The notes beneath the pieces are model-generated. The model made no database searches, was not told the origin of the DNA, and saw only the letters and a program-made list of their open reading frames with translations. The position numbers and the translations under genes were made by a program. A stretch of 64,000 bases of DNA, from positions 62,001-126,000 of the forward strand of contig JAZUBQ010000001.1 of the NCBI GenBank assembly GCA_045638525.1. Reading direction: 5' to 3'. The stretch comes from SIG452 sp045638525 (GTDB taxonomy: Bacteria > Bacillota > Clostridia > UMGS1840). Position 1 is the first letter of the stretch. Every line of letters begins with the position of its first letter. Positions 22,895 through 31,405 of this stretch are shown piece by piece.

Positions 22895-24646
22895 TTATTT
22901 GTTTAATCTTGCTTTTAAGCCTTCCAGCTCAGCTGCCAGTTCTTTGGGCAGTCTGTCGCCGAATTTTGCGAAGAATTCGCCGATACCTTTGGTTTCTTCT
23001 AACCAAACGTCTTTGTCAACGCTTAACAGTTCGTCTAATACTTCATCGGAAATATCCAGACCGGTTAAGTCTAAATCTTCTTTTTTGGGCAGGTAACCGA
23101 TTTCAGTTTCAACTGCATCAACTTCGCCTGCACATCTTGCTAAGATCCAGTTTAACACACGAACGTTGTCACCGAATCCGGGCCAGATGAATTTGCCGTC
23201 AGCATTGGTTCTGAACCAGTTAACGTGGAAGATTAAGGGCAGTTTGTCGGTTTTGGTTCCCATATCCAACCAGTGCTGGAAGTAGTCACCCATATTGTAA
23301 CCACAGAAGGGAATCATAGCCATGGGGTCACGACGAACTACACCAACTGCACCTGCAGCTGCTGCGGTAGTTTCAGAAGCCATGGTAGCACCCATGAATA
23401 CACCGTGGTTCCAGTTGAAGGACTGGTATACCAGCGGAGCGGTTTTCGCACGTCTGCCACCAAATACGATTGCGGACAGCGGTACACCTTCGGTAGATTC
23501 AAATTCAGAAGAGATACAGGGACACTGACAAGCAGGAGCGGTGAATCTGGAGTTGGGATGAGCACCTTTTACGCCGGATTCGGGAGTCCAGGGGTTACCC
23601 AGCCAGTCGGTACCGGTTGCCGGAGCTTCGCCATCCATACCTTCCCACCATACGGTGTTGTCATCTTTCAAGAATACGTTGGTGAAGATGGTGTTTTTCA
23701 TAGTGGTTGCCAATGCGTTGGGGTTGGTTTTGTTAGAAGTACCGGGAGCAACGCCGAAGAAACCTGCTTCGGGGTTCATAGCCCACAGTCTGCCGTCTTT
23801 ACCAACACGGATCCAAGCGATGTCATCACCTACGGTATATACTTTGTAACCTTTTAAGATAGAGGGAGGAATTAACATTGCCAAGTTGGTTTTACCACAA
23901 GCAGAGGGGAACGCTGCAGCAATGTATTTCACTTCGCCTTTGGGATTTTCTAAGCCTAAGATCAGCATATGTTCTGCCATCCAGCCTTCTTTTTTACCCA
24001 GGTAGCTTGCAATTCGGAGTGCCAGACATTTTTTACCTAAGAGAACGTTTCCGCCGTATGCGGAGTTGATGCTCCAGATGGTGTTGTCCTGCGGGAAGTG
24101 CATAATATATCTTTCATCGGGGTTTACATCTTTACAAGCGTGTAAACATTTGGTGAAATCTGCGCTGTCACCCAGCTGTTTTTCAGCCTGGATACCAACA
24201 CGGGTCATAATAGCCATGTTTAATACAACATAGATGCTGTCAGTGATTTCGATACCAACTTTAGAGAAGGGAGAACCTAATACACCCATGATGAAAGGAA
24301 TTACATACATGGTTTTGCCAGCCATAGAGCCGTCAAATAATTTACCTAATTTTTCATAAGCAGCTTTGGGATCCATCCAGTTGTTGGTGGGACCTGCTTC
24401 TTCTTCGCTCGTTGCACAGATGAAAGTTCTGTCTTCTACACGAGCAACGTCGTTCTGAGCGGTTCTGTGATAGAAACATCCGGGTAATTTTTCCTGGTCT
24501 AATCTGATGATTTCACCGGATTTGCAAGACTGTTCTCTTAAGCTTTCCAGCTGTTCTTCAGAACCGTCAATCCATACTACGTTAGCGGGTTTTACCAGGT
24601 TTTTCATTTCTTCAACCCAGCTTAACACAAATTTGTTGTCTGTCAT
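22895..24646 (-). CDS. pckG: Phosphoenolpyruvate carboxykinase (GTP)
   Basis: 583 aa, in the size range of the GTP-dependent family. It interconverts oxaloacetate and PEP with GTP/GDP; in anaerobes the enzyme can run in the carboxylating direction. The kinase-1a P-loop with its hyper-reactive cysteine is FPSACGKTNLAM (C250, K252); VGDDIAWIRVGKDG, NPEAGFFGVAPGT and NWFRTNADGKFIWPGFGDN are further family signatures. Long conserved stretches read cleanly. Preceded by a promoter (24744-24772) and a leader with an 8-bp hairpin; codon choice is noticeably restricted, as in highly expressed genes. Confidence 0.96.
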   Translation of the reverse strand: MTDNKFVLSWVEEMKNLVKPANVVWIDGSEEQLESLREQSCKSGEIIRLDQEKLPGCFYHRTAQNDVARVEDRTFICATSEEEAGPTNNWMDPKAAYEKLGKLFDGSMAGKTMYVIPFIMGVLGSPFSKVGIEITDSIYVVLNMAIMTRVGIQAEKQLGDSADFTKCLHACKDVNPDERYIMHFPQDNTIWSINSAYGGNVLLGKKCLALRIASYLGKKEGWMAEHMLILGLENPKGEVKYIAAAFPSACGKTNLAMLIPPSILKGYKVYTVGDDIAWIRVGKDGRLWAMNPEAGFFGVAPGTSNKTNPNALATTMKNTIFTNVFLKDDNTVWWEGMDGEAPATGTDWLGNPWTPESGVKGAHPNSRFTAPACQCPCISSEFESTEGVPLSAIVFGGRRAKTAPLVYQSFNWNHGVFMGATMASETTAAAAGAVGVVRRDPMAMIPFCGYNMGDYFQHWLDMGTKTDKLPLIFHVNWFRTNADGKFIWPGFGDNVRVLNWILARCAGEVDAVETEIGYLPKKEDLDLTGLDISDEVLDELLSVDKDVWLEETKGIGEFFAKFGDRLPKELAAELEGLKARLNK

Positions 24647-24699
24647 TTCTAAAGACTCCTTTACAATTTTATATCATATATTTTTAATCATTTTTCGGG

Positions 24700-24735
24700 C
24701 AATGGCTTTTAAAAAAATCCTATTCTCAGCCATTG
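24700..24735 (-). other. Hairpin in the pckG leader
   Basis: Inverted repeat CAATGGCT (24700-24707) / AGCCATTG (24728-24735) with a 20-base loop in the 5' untranslated region. No known regulatory class recognised. Confidence 0.35.
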
Positions 24736-24743
24736 TACCACTA

Positions 24744-24772
24744 ACTATATCACACTTTCCTGTTTTTTGCAA
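24744..24772 (-). promoter_or_regulatory. Promoter of pckG
   Basis: Minus strand TTGCAA (24767-24772), 17 bases, TATAGT (24744-24749), between rsmA and pckG. Confidence 0.6.
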
Positions 24773-24806
24773 GTGTTTTTTGAAATTTTTTTTGATTTTT
24801 TATTGG

Positions 24807-25613
24807 TTATTGGCAATTTTGCTCCAACATCCGATCGCTGAGATTGCAAAAATCCGAAAGGCTCAGCTTTTCACCACGGATGGTTTCGGACAAACCGCAA
24901 TCGGTAATCAGCGAAACCGCTTCTTCACGGGTTAGGGAAAAATTCTGCATCAAACAGTTTGCCAACGTTTTTCTGCGGTTGGAAAACGCTGCTTTTACCA
25001 CTGAGAAGAAATGTTTTTCGTTTTTGGGCGAAACCGCTTTTTTCTGACGGAAAGATAATTTCATCACCGCTGATGTTACTTTTGGGATGGGATCAAAAGC
25101 TTCGGGCGGAACCTGAAACAAAAGCTCGGTATCACAATGGTAGTTACAAAATACCGAGATGGCACCATAATCTTTTTGGGTCTGGTCGGCACAGATTCGT
25201 TTTGCAACCTCAAGTTGCACCATCACGGTTAAGCTTTTCAGTCCGCAGGGATTTTCCACCAGCATTGTGATAATCGGTGTGGTAATATAATAGGGCAGAT
25301 TTGCCACCACAATCATATTGTCGGTAACAATTTTGGAAAGGTCGGTTTCTAAAATATCGGCATTTAAAATGGTGAAATTCTCTCTATGTCCGTGTTTTTT
25401 CACTAAGTTATGATATAAACGGTCATCAATTTCCACCGCTACCACATTTCTGGCACGTTCCACCAACAAATCAGTCACCGCACCCAATCCGGGTCCGATT
25501 TCCAACACATCGGTATCAGAATTTACTCCTGCCTGTGTTACAATATTTTCAATCACCGAATCATCTTGCAAAAAATTTTGCCCCAGTGATTTTTTTGCCA
25601 CAATTTTTGCCAT
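24807..25613 (-). CDS. rsmA: 16S rRNA adenine dimethyltransferase RsmA (KsgA)
   Basis: 268 aa. It dimethylates the two adjacent adenines in helix 45 of 16S rRNA late in small-subunit maturation. The N-terminal KKSLGQNFLQDDSVIENIV, the SAM motif VLEIGPGLGAVTDLL, the ILNADILETD segment and the catalytic NLPYYITTPI motif (about residues 105-114) are all in place. TTTCC on the plus strand gives a GGAAA-type ribosome site. No hairpin separates it from pckG downstream, so some read-through is possible. Confidence 0.95.
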   Translation of the reverse strand: MAKIVAKKSLGQNFLQDDSVIENIVTQAGVNSDTDVLEIGPGLGAVTDLLVERARNVVAVEIDDRLYHNLVKKHGHRENFTILNADILETDLSKIVTDNMIVVANLPYYITTPIITMLVENPCGLKSLTVMVQLEVAKRICADQTQKDYGAISVFCNYHCDTELLFQVPPEAFDPIPKVTSAVMKLSFRQKKAVSPKNEKHFFSVVKAAFSNRRKTLANCLMQNFSLTREEAVSLITDCGLSETIRGEKLSLSDFCNLSDRMLEQNCQ

Positions 25614-25722
25614 AACATCTGTTTCCTTTCCCGTTTTTCATATGTCGCCTATCATACCATTATTATCATACCACAAAAAATAACATCTGTCAAACGATTC
25701 CCGATTTCTCTGTTAATTTTTA

Positions 25723-25751
25723 TTGATATTTTTTCAAACTTACGCTATAAT
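25723..25751 (+). promoter_or_regulatory. Promoter of the patatin-like gene
   Basis: TTGATA (25723-25728), 17 bases, TATAAT (25746-25751). Confidence 0.7.
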
Positions 25752-25788
25752 AGAAAGAGAAGAAACTGTTAAAAATGAGGTAAGTCTT

Positions 25789-27048
25789 ATGAAAACTGCA
25801 TTGGTATTGGCAGGCGGCGGTTCCCGGGGAGCCTATCAGATTGGCGTATGGCAAGCACTTCGGGAGCTGGATATTCCCCTTGATATTGTAACCGGAACCT
25901 CGGTAGGAGCTTTAAACGGAGCTTTGATTACCCAGGATTCTTTCGACGCCGCTTTAAAACTTTGGGAAGAAATTGACACCAAAATGGTTTTTGATATTGA
26001 AAAATCCCCCTCTCTTTCTGTCTATGCCAAGGAGTTTTTTAAAAAAGGCGGTGCTTCTGCCGAAGGACTGCGTGAACTTTTGCACCGCTATCTGGACGAA
26101 GAAAAAATCCGTACATCTCACATAGAATTCGGATTGGTAACCGTAAAAAAGAAGGGATTAGAGCCATATCAGATGTATCTGGAAGAAATTCCGAAGGGAC
26201 AGCTGAGTGACTATCTGATGGCAAGTGCCGCTTGTTTCCCCGCTGTCAAAAGCCATTTGATTCAGGACACCGAATATATCGACGGTGGATATTATGACAA
26301 TATGCCCATCCATTTAGCAGAAAAAAAGGGTGCTGACCGTATCATTGCGGTGAATCTGGAATCTGTGGGTCTGATGAAAAAATCTGTCAAAGCATTAAAA
26401 CAAGATAAAAACGTGATCTACATCAGTCCCAAATGGGATTTGGGGAATTTTTTAATTTTTGAAAAAGAAACGGCTCGGCGAAATATTCGTCTGGGGTATC
26501 TTGACACCTTAAAAGCCTTTTCTTTTTTTGACGGAACTGCTTACACCTTTGCCAAACACGATTTTTCCCGCTTTGCAAAAGGAAAAAATATCACCCTCCG
26601 CAAATGGAAAACTTTTTTTCAAAACATCCGCCTGAAAGGAAACCTCTTGCAAAGTGCAGGCTATACCGCTTTGGAAAAAGCCCTGCAAAATGAAACCGAC
26701 CAACTGCTGACCCTTCCCGTCATGTTGCAAATCGGTGCCGAAACAACAGGAAGAATGTTAGAATTAAACCCTCTCACCTTATATACCGTAGAAAGTTTTC
26801 ATCAGGCGTTAAGACAAACGGTTGCAAAACAAATGGAGGAAAAACAAATTGCAAAGCTGGTTGAAAACATCCACAGCAAAAAACTGCCCCTTCGTCCGGA
26901 AATTTTAAAAAACTTAGATTCCAAAACCATAACCCTTTGTCTGGCAATTCTTTTTTCAGAAAATCCCGACCTTATTTTTTCGGTTGCAACCCTGTTCCCA
27001 AAAGAATCTGTCGCAGGCTTTTATCTTATGGTGTTTCAGTTAGTATGA
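25789..27048 (+). CDS. Patatin-like phospholipase
   Basis: 419 aa from the ATG at 25789, 8 bases after GAGG; the frame is open further upstream but that part overlaps the promoter. The N-terminal 200 residues are a patatin/RssA-type hydrolase: oxyanion GGGSRG (10-14 region), nucleophile S38 in GTSVGALNG, and D165 of the catalytic dyad in YIDGGYYDN. Such enzymes cleave acyl esters of membrane lipids. The last 200 residues, mostly helical, are not recognised and may regulate or recruit. No signal peptide or membrane segment, so cytosolic or peripheral. Monocistronic, ending at a shared terminator. Confidence 0.85.
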   Translation: MKTALVLAGGGSRGAYQIGVWQALRELDIPLDIVTGTSVGALNGALITQDSFDAALKLWEEIDTKMVFDIEKSPSLSVYAKEFFKKGGASAEGLRELLHRYLDEEKIRTSHIEFGLVTVKKKGLEPYQMYLEEIPKGQLSDYLMASAACFPAVKSHLIQDTEYIDGGYYDNMPIHLAEKKGADRIIAVNLESVGLMKKSVKALKQDKNVIYISPKWDLGNFLIFEKETARRNIRLGYLDTLKAFSFFDGTAYTFAKHDFSRFAKGKNITLRKWKTFFQNIRLKGNLLQSAGYTALEKALQNETDQLLTLPVMLQIGAETTGRMLELNPLTLYTVESFHQALRQTVAKQMEEKQIAKLVENIHSKKLPLRPEILKNLDSKTITLCLAILFSENPDLIFSVATLFPKESVAGFYLMVFQLV

Positions 27049-27110
27049 TAAAAATTTTTCAGGAACGCAAGAGATAGAATCTTCGGTACAAAATAAGAGT
27101 TCAAACCAAC

Positions 27111-27138
27111 AAAAAAGAGGCTCTGTGAGCCTCTTTTT
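27111..27138. terminator. Bidirectional terminator between patatin-like gene and nfnB
   Basis: Stem AAAGAGGCTC/GAGCCTCTTT, TGT loop, with A- and T-runs on the two sides. Confidence 0.88.
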
Positions 27139-27150
27139 TAGTGGAATGAC

Positions 27151-28539
27151 TTATTTTTTGTTTTCCAAATATTCCTCGATTGCATGTGCTGCTGTTTTGC
27201 CTGCGCCCATCGCTAAAATTACGGTAGCTGCGCCGGTTACGGCATCCCCGCCGGCATATACGCCTTCACGGGAAGTCAAGCCGTTTTCATTGGTTACAAT
27301 ACAGCCGTGAGGATTGGTTTCCAGTCCTTTGGTGGTGCTTTTAATCAGCGGATTGGGGGAAGTACCGATGGACATAATCACAGCATCCACATCCAAAATG
27401 AATTCGCTGTCTGCTTTTTCCACAGGTCTTCTTCTGCCGGATGCATCCGGTTCAACCAGTTCCATTTCAATGCATTTCATACCGGAAACAAATTTGTTTT
27501 CGTTTCCTAAGATTTCAACGGGATTACAGAGGGTTTTAAAGATGATGCCCTCTTCCATTGCGTGTTCCACTTCTTCTTTTCTTGCAGGCATTTCATCTAA
27601 GGAACGACGGTAAACAATATATACATTTTCCGCACCCAGACGTTTTGCACAACGAGCAGCATCCATGGCAACGTTTCCGCCGCCGACAACTGCCACATTT
27701 TTGCCACGATGAACGGGAGTGGGTGCATCTTCACGATAGGCTTTCATCAAATTGATTCTGGTTAAAAATTCGTTGGCAGAGAATACGCCGTTTAAATTTT
27801 CACCGGGGATTCCCATAAAACGGGGAAGTCCGGCACCGGAACCGATGAACACAGCTTCAAAGCCTTCTTCAAACAGTTCATCAATAGCTACTGCTTTGCC
27901 GACAACGGTGTTGGTTTCAATGGTAACACCGATTTTTTTCAATTTATCAATTTCAGCATGCACAATGGCTTTGGGCAGACGGAATTCAGGAATTCCGTAT
28001 ACCAATACACCGCCGGCAACATGAAGTGCTTCAAAGATGGTCACATCGTAACCTGCTTTTGCCAGGTCTCCTGCACAGGTCAAGCCGGCAGGGCCTGCAC
28101 CGATAACAGCAACTTTGTGTCCGTTCTTGGGTGCCAGAGTGGGTTCTTTCTGAACATTCAGACGATGCCAGTCTGCCACAAAACGTTCCAGACGACCGAT
28201 GGCAACCGGTTCTCCTTTGATACCGCGAACACATTTTGCTTCACATTGAGTTTCCTGAGGACAAACTCTGCCGCAAACCGCAGGTAAGGAGCTGGAGCGA
28301 TTGATGATTTCATAGGCTCCTTCCAAATCTTCTTCTTTTATTTTTTTGATAAACTCGGGAATATCAATCGCAACGGGGCAACCGCCTACGCAAGGTTTGT
28401 GTTTACACTGCAAACAACGTTCTGCCTCGTCTTTCGCCTGCTCTAAGGTGTATCCCAAAGCAACTTCCTCGAAGTTTTTGTTTCTGACATTGGGATCCTG
28501 ATGGGGCATTTTATTTTTTTCAAGTGACATATTCGGCAT
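27151..28539 (-). CDS. nfnB: NADPH-binding flavoprotein, NfnB/GltD-like subunit
   Basis: 462 aa, the size of NfnB. N-terminal cysteine clusters CLQCKHKPCVGGCPVAIDIP (about 42-61) and CGRVCPQETQCEAKCVRG bind [4Fe-4S] centres; then two Rossmann motifs, VAVIGAGPAGLTCAGDLA (FAD) and VAVVGGGNVAMDAARCAKR (NADPH). Glutamate synthase small subunits have the same layout, but no GltB large subunit is nearby and the partner is an NfnA-type protein, so the electron-bifurcating ferredoxin:NADP+ oxidoreductase (NfnAB) is the best reading; a sulfide dehydrogenase role (SudAB) is the alternative. The ATG follows the nfnA stop by one base, with AAGGGGG as ribosome site inside the end of nfnA. Confidence 0.87.
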   Translation of the reverse strand: MPNMSLEKNKMPHQDPNVRNKNFEEVALGYTLEQAKDEAERCLQCKHKPCVGGCPVAIDIPEFIKKIKEEDLEGAYEIINRSSSLPAVCGRVCPQETQCEAKCVRGIKGEPVAIGRLERFVADWHRLNVQKEPTLAPKNGHKVAVIGAGPAGLTCAGDLAKAGYDVTIFEALHVAGGVLVYGIPEFRLPKAIVHAEIDKLKKIGVTIETNTVVGKAVAIDELFEEGFEAVFIGSGAGLPRFMGIPGENLNGVFSANEFLTRINLMKAYREDAPTPVHRGKNVAVVGGGNVAMDAARCAKRLGAENVYIVYRRSLDEMPARKEEVEHAMEEGIIFKTLCNPVEILGNENKFVSGMKCIEMELVEPDASGRRRPVEKADSEFILDVDAVIMSIGTSPNPLIKSTTKGLETNPHGCIVTNENGLTSREGVYAGGDAVTGAATVILAMGAGKTAAHAIEEYLENKK

Positions 28540-28540
28540 A

Positions 28541-29380
28541 TTATTCTACCCCCTTAAACAGATTGCAAGTTGCTTCATGATGATGACGTTCGGTTTCAAA
28601 ATACATTCTGGAACGCTGAATCGCTTCATCAAAATCCACCTCGTGACCGTCAAAATCGGGACCGTCAACACAAGCGAATTTGGTTTTGCCGCCAACCGTC
28701 AGTCGGCAACCGCCACACATTCCGGTTCCGTCAATCATAATGGGATTCATACTTACTGTGGTTTTAATTCCATATTCTTTGGTCAGTTTTGCAACAAATT
28801 TCATCATAACAAGCGGACCGATTGCAATAACTTCGTCATATTCTTCGCCGCTTTCGATGAGTTCTTTTAAAGCATCGGTAACCAAGCCCTGCTCACCATA
28901 GGATCCGTCATCGGTTCTGATTTTCATAATATCGCTGACTGCTTTGAATTCCTCTTCCAAAATCACCAGATCACGGTTTCTGAAGCCAACAATCGAATGA
29001 ACTTCAGTTCCCTGCTGATGCAATGCCTTTGCAATGGGATAAGCAATGGCGCAACCAACGCCGCCACCCACAACGGCAACTTTTTTAAGCCCTTCCAGAT
29101 GAGATGCAACGCCCAGAGGACCCACGAAGTCCTGAATGTGTCCGCCTTCCGGAATGTGATTCAATTTTTCTGTGGTGGAACCGACAATCTGGAAAATGAT
29201 GGTCACGGTTCCTGCTTCGGGATTGGTGTCGGCAACGGTCAAAGGAATTCGTTCGCCTTCTTCATCCACACGCAAAATAATAAACTGCCCTGCTTTTGCT
29301 TTTTTTGCAATTTTCGGGGCTTCGATTTCCAACAGAGTCACTGTAGGATTCAGTTCTCTTCTTTTGGTTACCAAAAACAT
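28541..29380 (-). CDS. nfnA: FAD/NAD-binding, 2Fe-2S subunit NfnA (sulfide/dihydroorotate dehydrogenase electron-transfer type)
   Basis: 279 aa, the size of NfnA. An FAD-binding beta-barrel (GQFIILRVDEEGERIPLTVAD, about 32-52) precedes an NAD-binding half (VAVVGGGVGCAIAYPIA) and a C-terminal iron-sulfur motif with DGTGMCGGCRLTVGGKTKFACVDGP (cysteines near 220, 223 and 235). Together with the downstream nfnB it would couple NADH, NADPH and ferredoxin pools. It is close in sequence type to PyrK, but PyrK-like proteins pair with PyrD, which is absent here. Start ATG with a GAGGT site. Confidence 0.86.
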   Translation of the reverse strand: MFLVTKRRELNPTVTLLEIEAPKIAKKAKAGQFIILRVDEEGERIPLTVADTNPEAGTVTIIFQIVGSTTEKLNHIPEGGHIQDFVGPLGVASHLEGLKKVAVVGGGVGCAIAYPIAKALHQQGTEVHSIVGFRNRDLVILEEEFKAVSDIMKIRTDDGSYGEQGLVTDALKELIESGEEYDEVIAIGPLVMMKFVAKLTKEYGIKTTVSMNPIMIDGTGMCGGCRLTVGGKTKFACVDGPDFDGHEVDFDEAIQRSRMYFETERHHHEATCNLFKGVE

Positions 29381-29509
29381 ATATCTAACCTCACTTCCTC
29401 TTTTTAAAAAAGAGTTTATTTGTGAATTTTACACATATTTGACACCGTTTTTTGAAAAAAGTTTCACACTTTGGATTCTAACGGCAACAAATGTGACTAT
29501 AATATTGAT

Positions 29510-29538
29510 ACTATAGCACTTTTTTCTCACTTTGTAAA
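29510..29538 (-). promoter_or_regulatory. Probable promoter of nfnAB
   Basis: Minus strand TTTACA (29533-29538), 17 bases, TATAGT (29510-29515), giving a leader of about 120 bases. The leader holds an imperfect palindrome TTGTGAA-TTTTA-CACAT near 29420-29436 that faintly recalls a Rex redox-operator; this is weak. Confidence 0.5.
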
Positions 29539-29618
29539 GTGTTTTTTTGTGTTTTTCGGAAGTTTTTTTGATATTTTGATTATTTCCAAAATTGGATAGA
29601 AATAATACCGTTATATAA

Positions 29619-29647
29619 TTGACAGAAATAAAAAAATATGATATACT
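29619..29647 (+). promoter_or_regulatory. Promoter of the RNase J / envelope operon
   Basis: TTGACA (29619-29624), 17 bases, TATACT (29642-29647); near-consensus. Confidence 0.75.
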
Positions 29648-29713
29648 AAAGTGTAATTTTTATTCGGAAAAATTTTTAGCATCAGATTGCTAATTGTTAC
29701 AGGAGGATTATTT

Positions 29714-31381
29714 GTGGCAAAAAAGAAAATATTGAAGGTTATCCCCTTGGGTGGACTGCACGAAATCGGAAAAAATCTGACAGTCATTGAGTATGGGGAT
29801 GTTGCCATCCTAATAGACTGCGGAATTGCATTCCCGGACGAAAATATGCTGGGAGTAGACCTGGTGATTCCCGACTTTTCTTATATCGTAAAAAACAAAG
29901 AAAAGTTCAAAGCACTGGTACTCACTCACGGTCATGAAGATCACATCGGCGGAATTCCCTATCTGATGAAAGAGTGTCAGATGCCGGTATTCGGAACCAA
30001 GCTGACGGTTGGTCTTGTGAAATTCAAATTAAAGGAACACAACTTACTTTCTAAAGTGAACTTAAATCAGGTCAGCGCAGGTGACACCTTAAAATTCGGC
30101 GATATTACCGTAGAATTTATTCATACCAATCACTCCATCGCTGATTCTGTGGCAATCGCCGTTCACACACCGGAAGGAATTATTCTGCATACCGGTGACT
30201 TTAAAATTGACACCACACCGGTTTCGGGCAATATGATTGACTTGGCAAGATTCGGGGAACTGGGCAAAAAGGGAGTCACCCTTTTGATGAGTGAATCCAC
30301 CAATGCAGAACGTCACGGTTATACCCAAAGTGAGCGCTCGGTTGGAAAAGCATTAAATGATATTTTTATTTCCAACCCAAAAAAGAGAATCATCATTGCA
30401 ACCTTTGCATCCAATGTACATCGTGTTCAGCAGATTATTGATGCTTCGGTTCGCTATAACCGTAAAGTTGCGGTATCGGGCAGAAGTATGGAAAATATTG
30501 TTCAGGTTGCTCAGGAACTTGGGTATATGAAAATTCCAAAAGGCACTCTGATTGATATTGATAACATCAAAAATTATAACAACGAGCATTTAACCATCAT
30601 CACCACCGGCAGTCAGGGAGAACCTATGAGCGGTCTGCACCGAATGGCATTTTCGGCACACCGTAAAGTAGAAATCACTTCCAACGATTTGGTGGTGTTA
30701 AGTGCAAATCCCATCCCGGGCAATGAAAAACTGGTTTCCACCGTGGTAAACGAGCTGTTCAAACGAGGCTCCTCGGTGGTATATGATAACCTGGCGGATG
30801 TTCACGTTTCGGGTCATGCTTGTCAGGAAGAATTAAAACTGATGCTGGCACTCACAAAGCCGAAATATTTTATGCCCATTCACGGGGAATACAAACATCT
30901 GATTCATCACAAAAATCTGGCGATGGAAGTTGGGATTCCCGAAGATAAAATTTTTGTTCTGCAACTTGGGAACATTCTGACCGTGTCCAAAAGCCAAACC
31001 AAACAAAACGGCAATGTACCTGCCGGGAAAGTGTTTGTTTCCGGTCTTTCGGTGGGCGATGTGGGAAATATCGTGCTGCGTGACAGAAAACATCTGTCCC
31101 AGGATGGTCTGATTGTGATTGTGGTTTCTCTTTCGTCGCAAAACTGTCAGGTTTTGTCGGGTCCCGACATTATCTCTCGCGGATTTGTGTATATGAGAGA
31201 AAGCGAAGCCTTAATAGAAGAAACCCGTCAGGTGGCAAAAGATGCCTTAGACGGACTTCTTTCCCGAAATGTAACCGATTGGTCTGCATTAAAAAGCGAA
31301 ATGCGAACTGCTGTTTCGGATTTCTTAAACAAAAAAACCAAACGTTCTCCCATGATTTTACCGATTATTATGGAAGTTTAG
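29714..31381 (+). CDS. rnj: Ribonuclease J
   Basis: 555 aa from the GTG at 29714, 7 bases after a perfect AGGAGG; nine extra upstream codons are open but have no ribosome site. Metallo-beta-lactamase/beta-CASP nuclease with 5'-3' exo- and endonuclease activity in mRNA turnover and rRNA maturation. The zinc motif LTHGHEDHIGGIPYL (about 73-87), HTGDFKIDTTP, the beta-CASP motifs and the C-terminal HVSGHACQEELKLM are present. It is followed after 24 bases by murT, then gatD and femX, so it probably heads a mixed RNA-decay and cell-wall transcript. Confidence 0.95.
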   Translation: MAKKKILKVIPLGGLHEIGKNLTVIEYGDVAILIDCGIAFPDENMLGVDLVIPDFSYIVKNKEKFKALVLTHGHEDHIGGIPYLMKECQMPVFGTKLTVGLVKFKLKEHNLLSKVNLNQVSAGDTLKFGDITVEFIHTNHSIADSVAIAVHTPEGIILHTGDFKIDTTPVSGNMIDLARFGELGKKGVTLLMSESTNAERHGYTQSERSVGKALNDIFISNPKKRIIIATFASNVHRVQQIIDASVRYNRKVAVSGRSMENIVQVAQELGYMKIPKGTLIDIDNIKNYNNEHLTIITTGSQGEPMSGLHRMAFSAHRKVEITSNDLVVLSANPIPGNEKLVSTVVNELFKRGSSVVYDNLADVHVSGHACQEELKLMLALTKPKYFMPIHGEYKHLIHHKNLAMEVGIPEDKIFVLQLGNILTVSKSQTKQNGNVPAGKVFVSGLSVGDVGNIVLRDRKHLSQDGLIVIVVSLSSQNCQVLSGPDIISRGFVYMRESEALIEETRQVAKDALDGLLSRNVTDWSALKSEMRTAVSDFLNKKTKRSPMILPIIMEV

Positions 31382-31405
31382 TAACAATAATGCGAGGAAT
31401 CAATT

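Noticed and set aside
27151..28539. Glutamate synthase small subunit (GltD)
   Set aside because: No GltB nearby and the overlapping partner is an NfnA/SudB-type protein, so NfnB is preferred, though the domain layout is shared.
29420..29436. Rex redox-repressor site before nfnAB
   Set aside because: Only one half matches the operator well; reported in the promoter entry as weak and not claimed.
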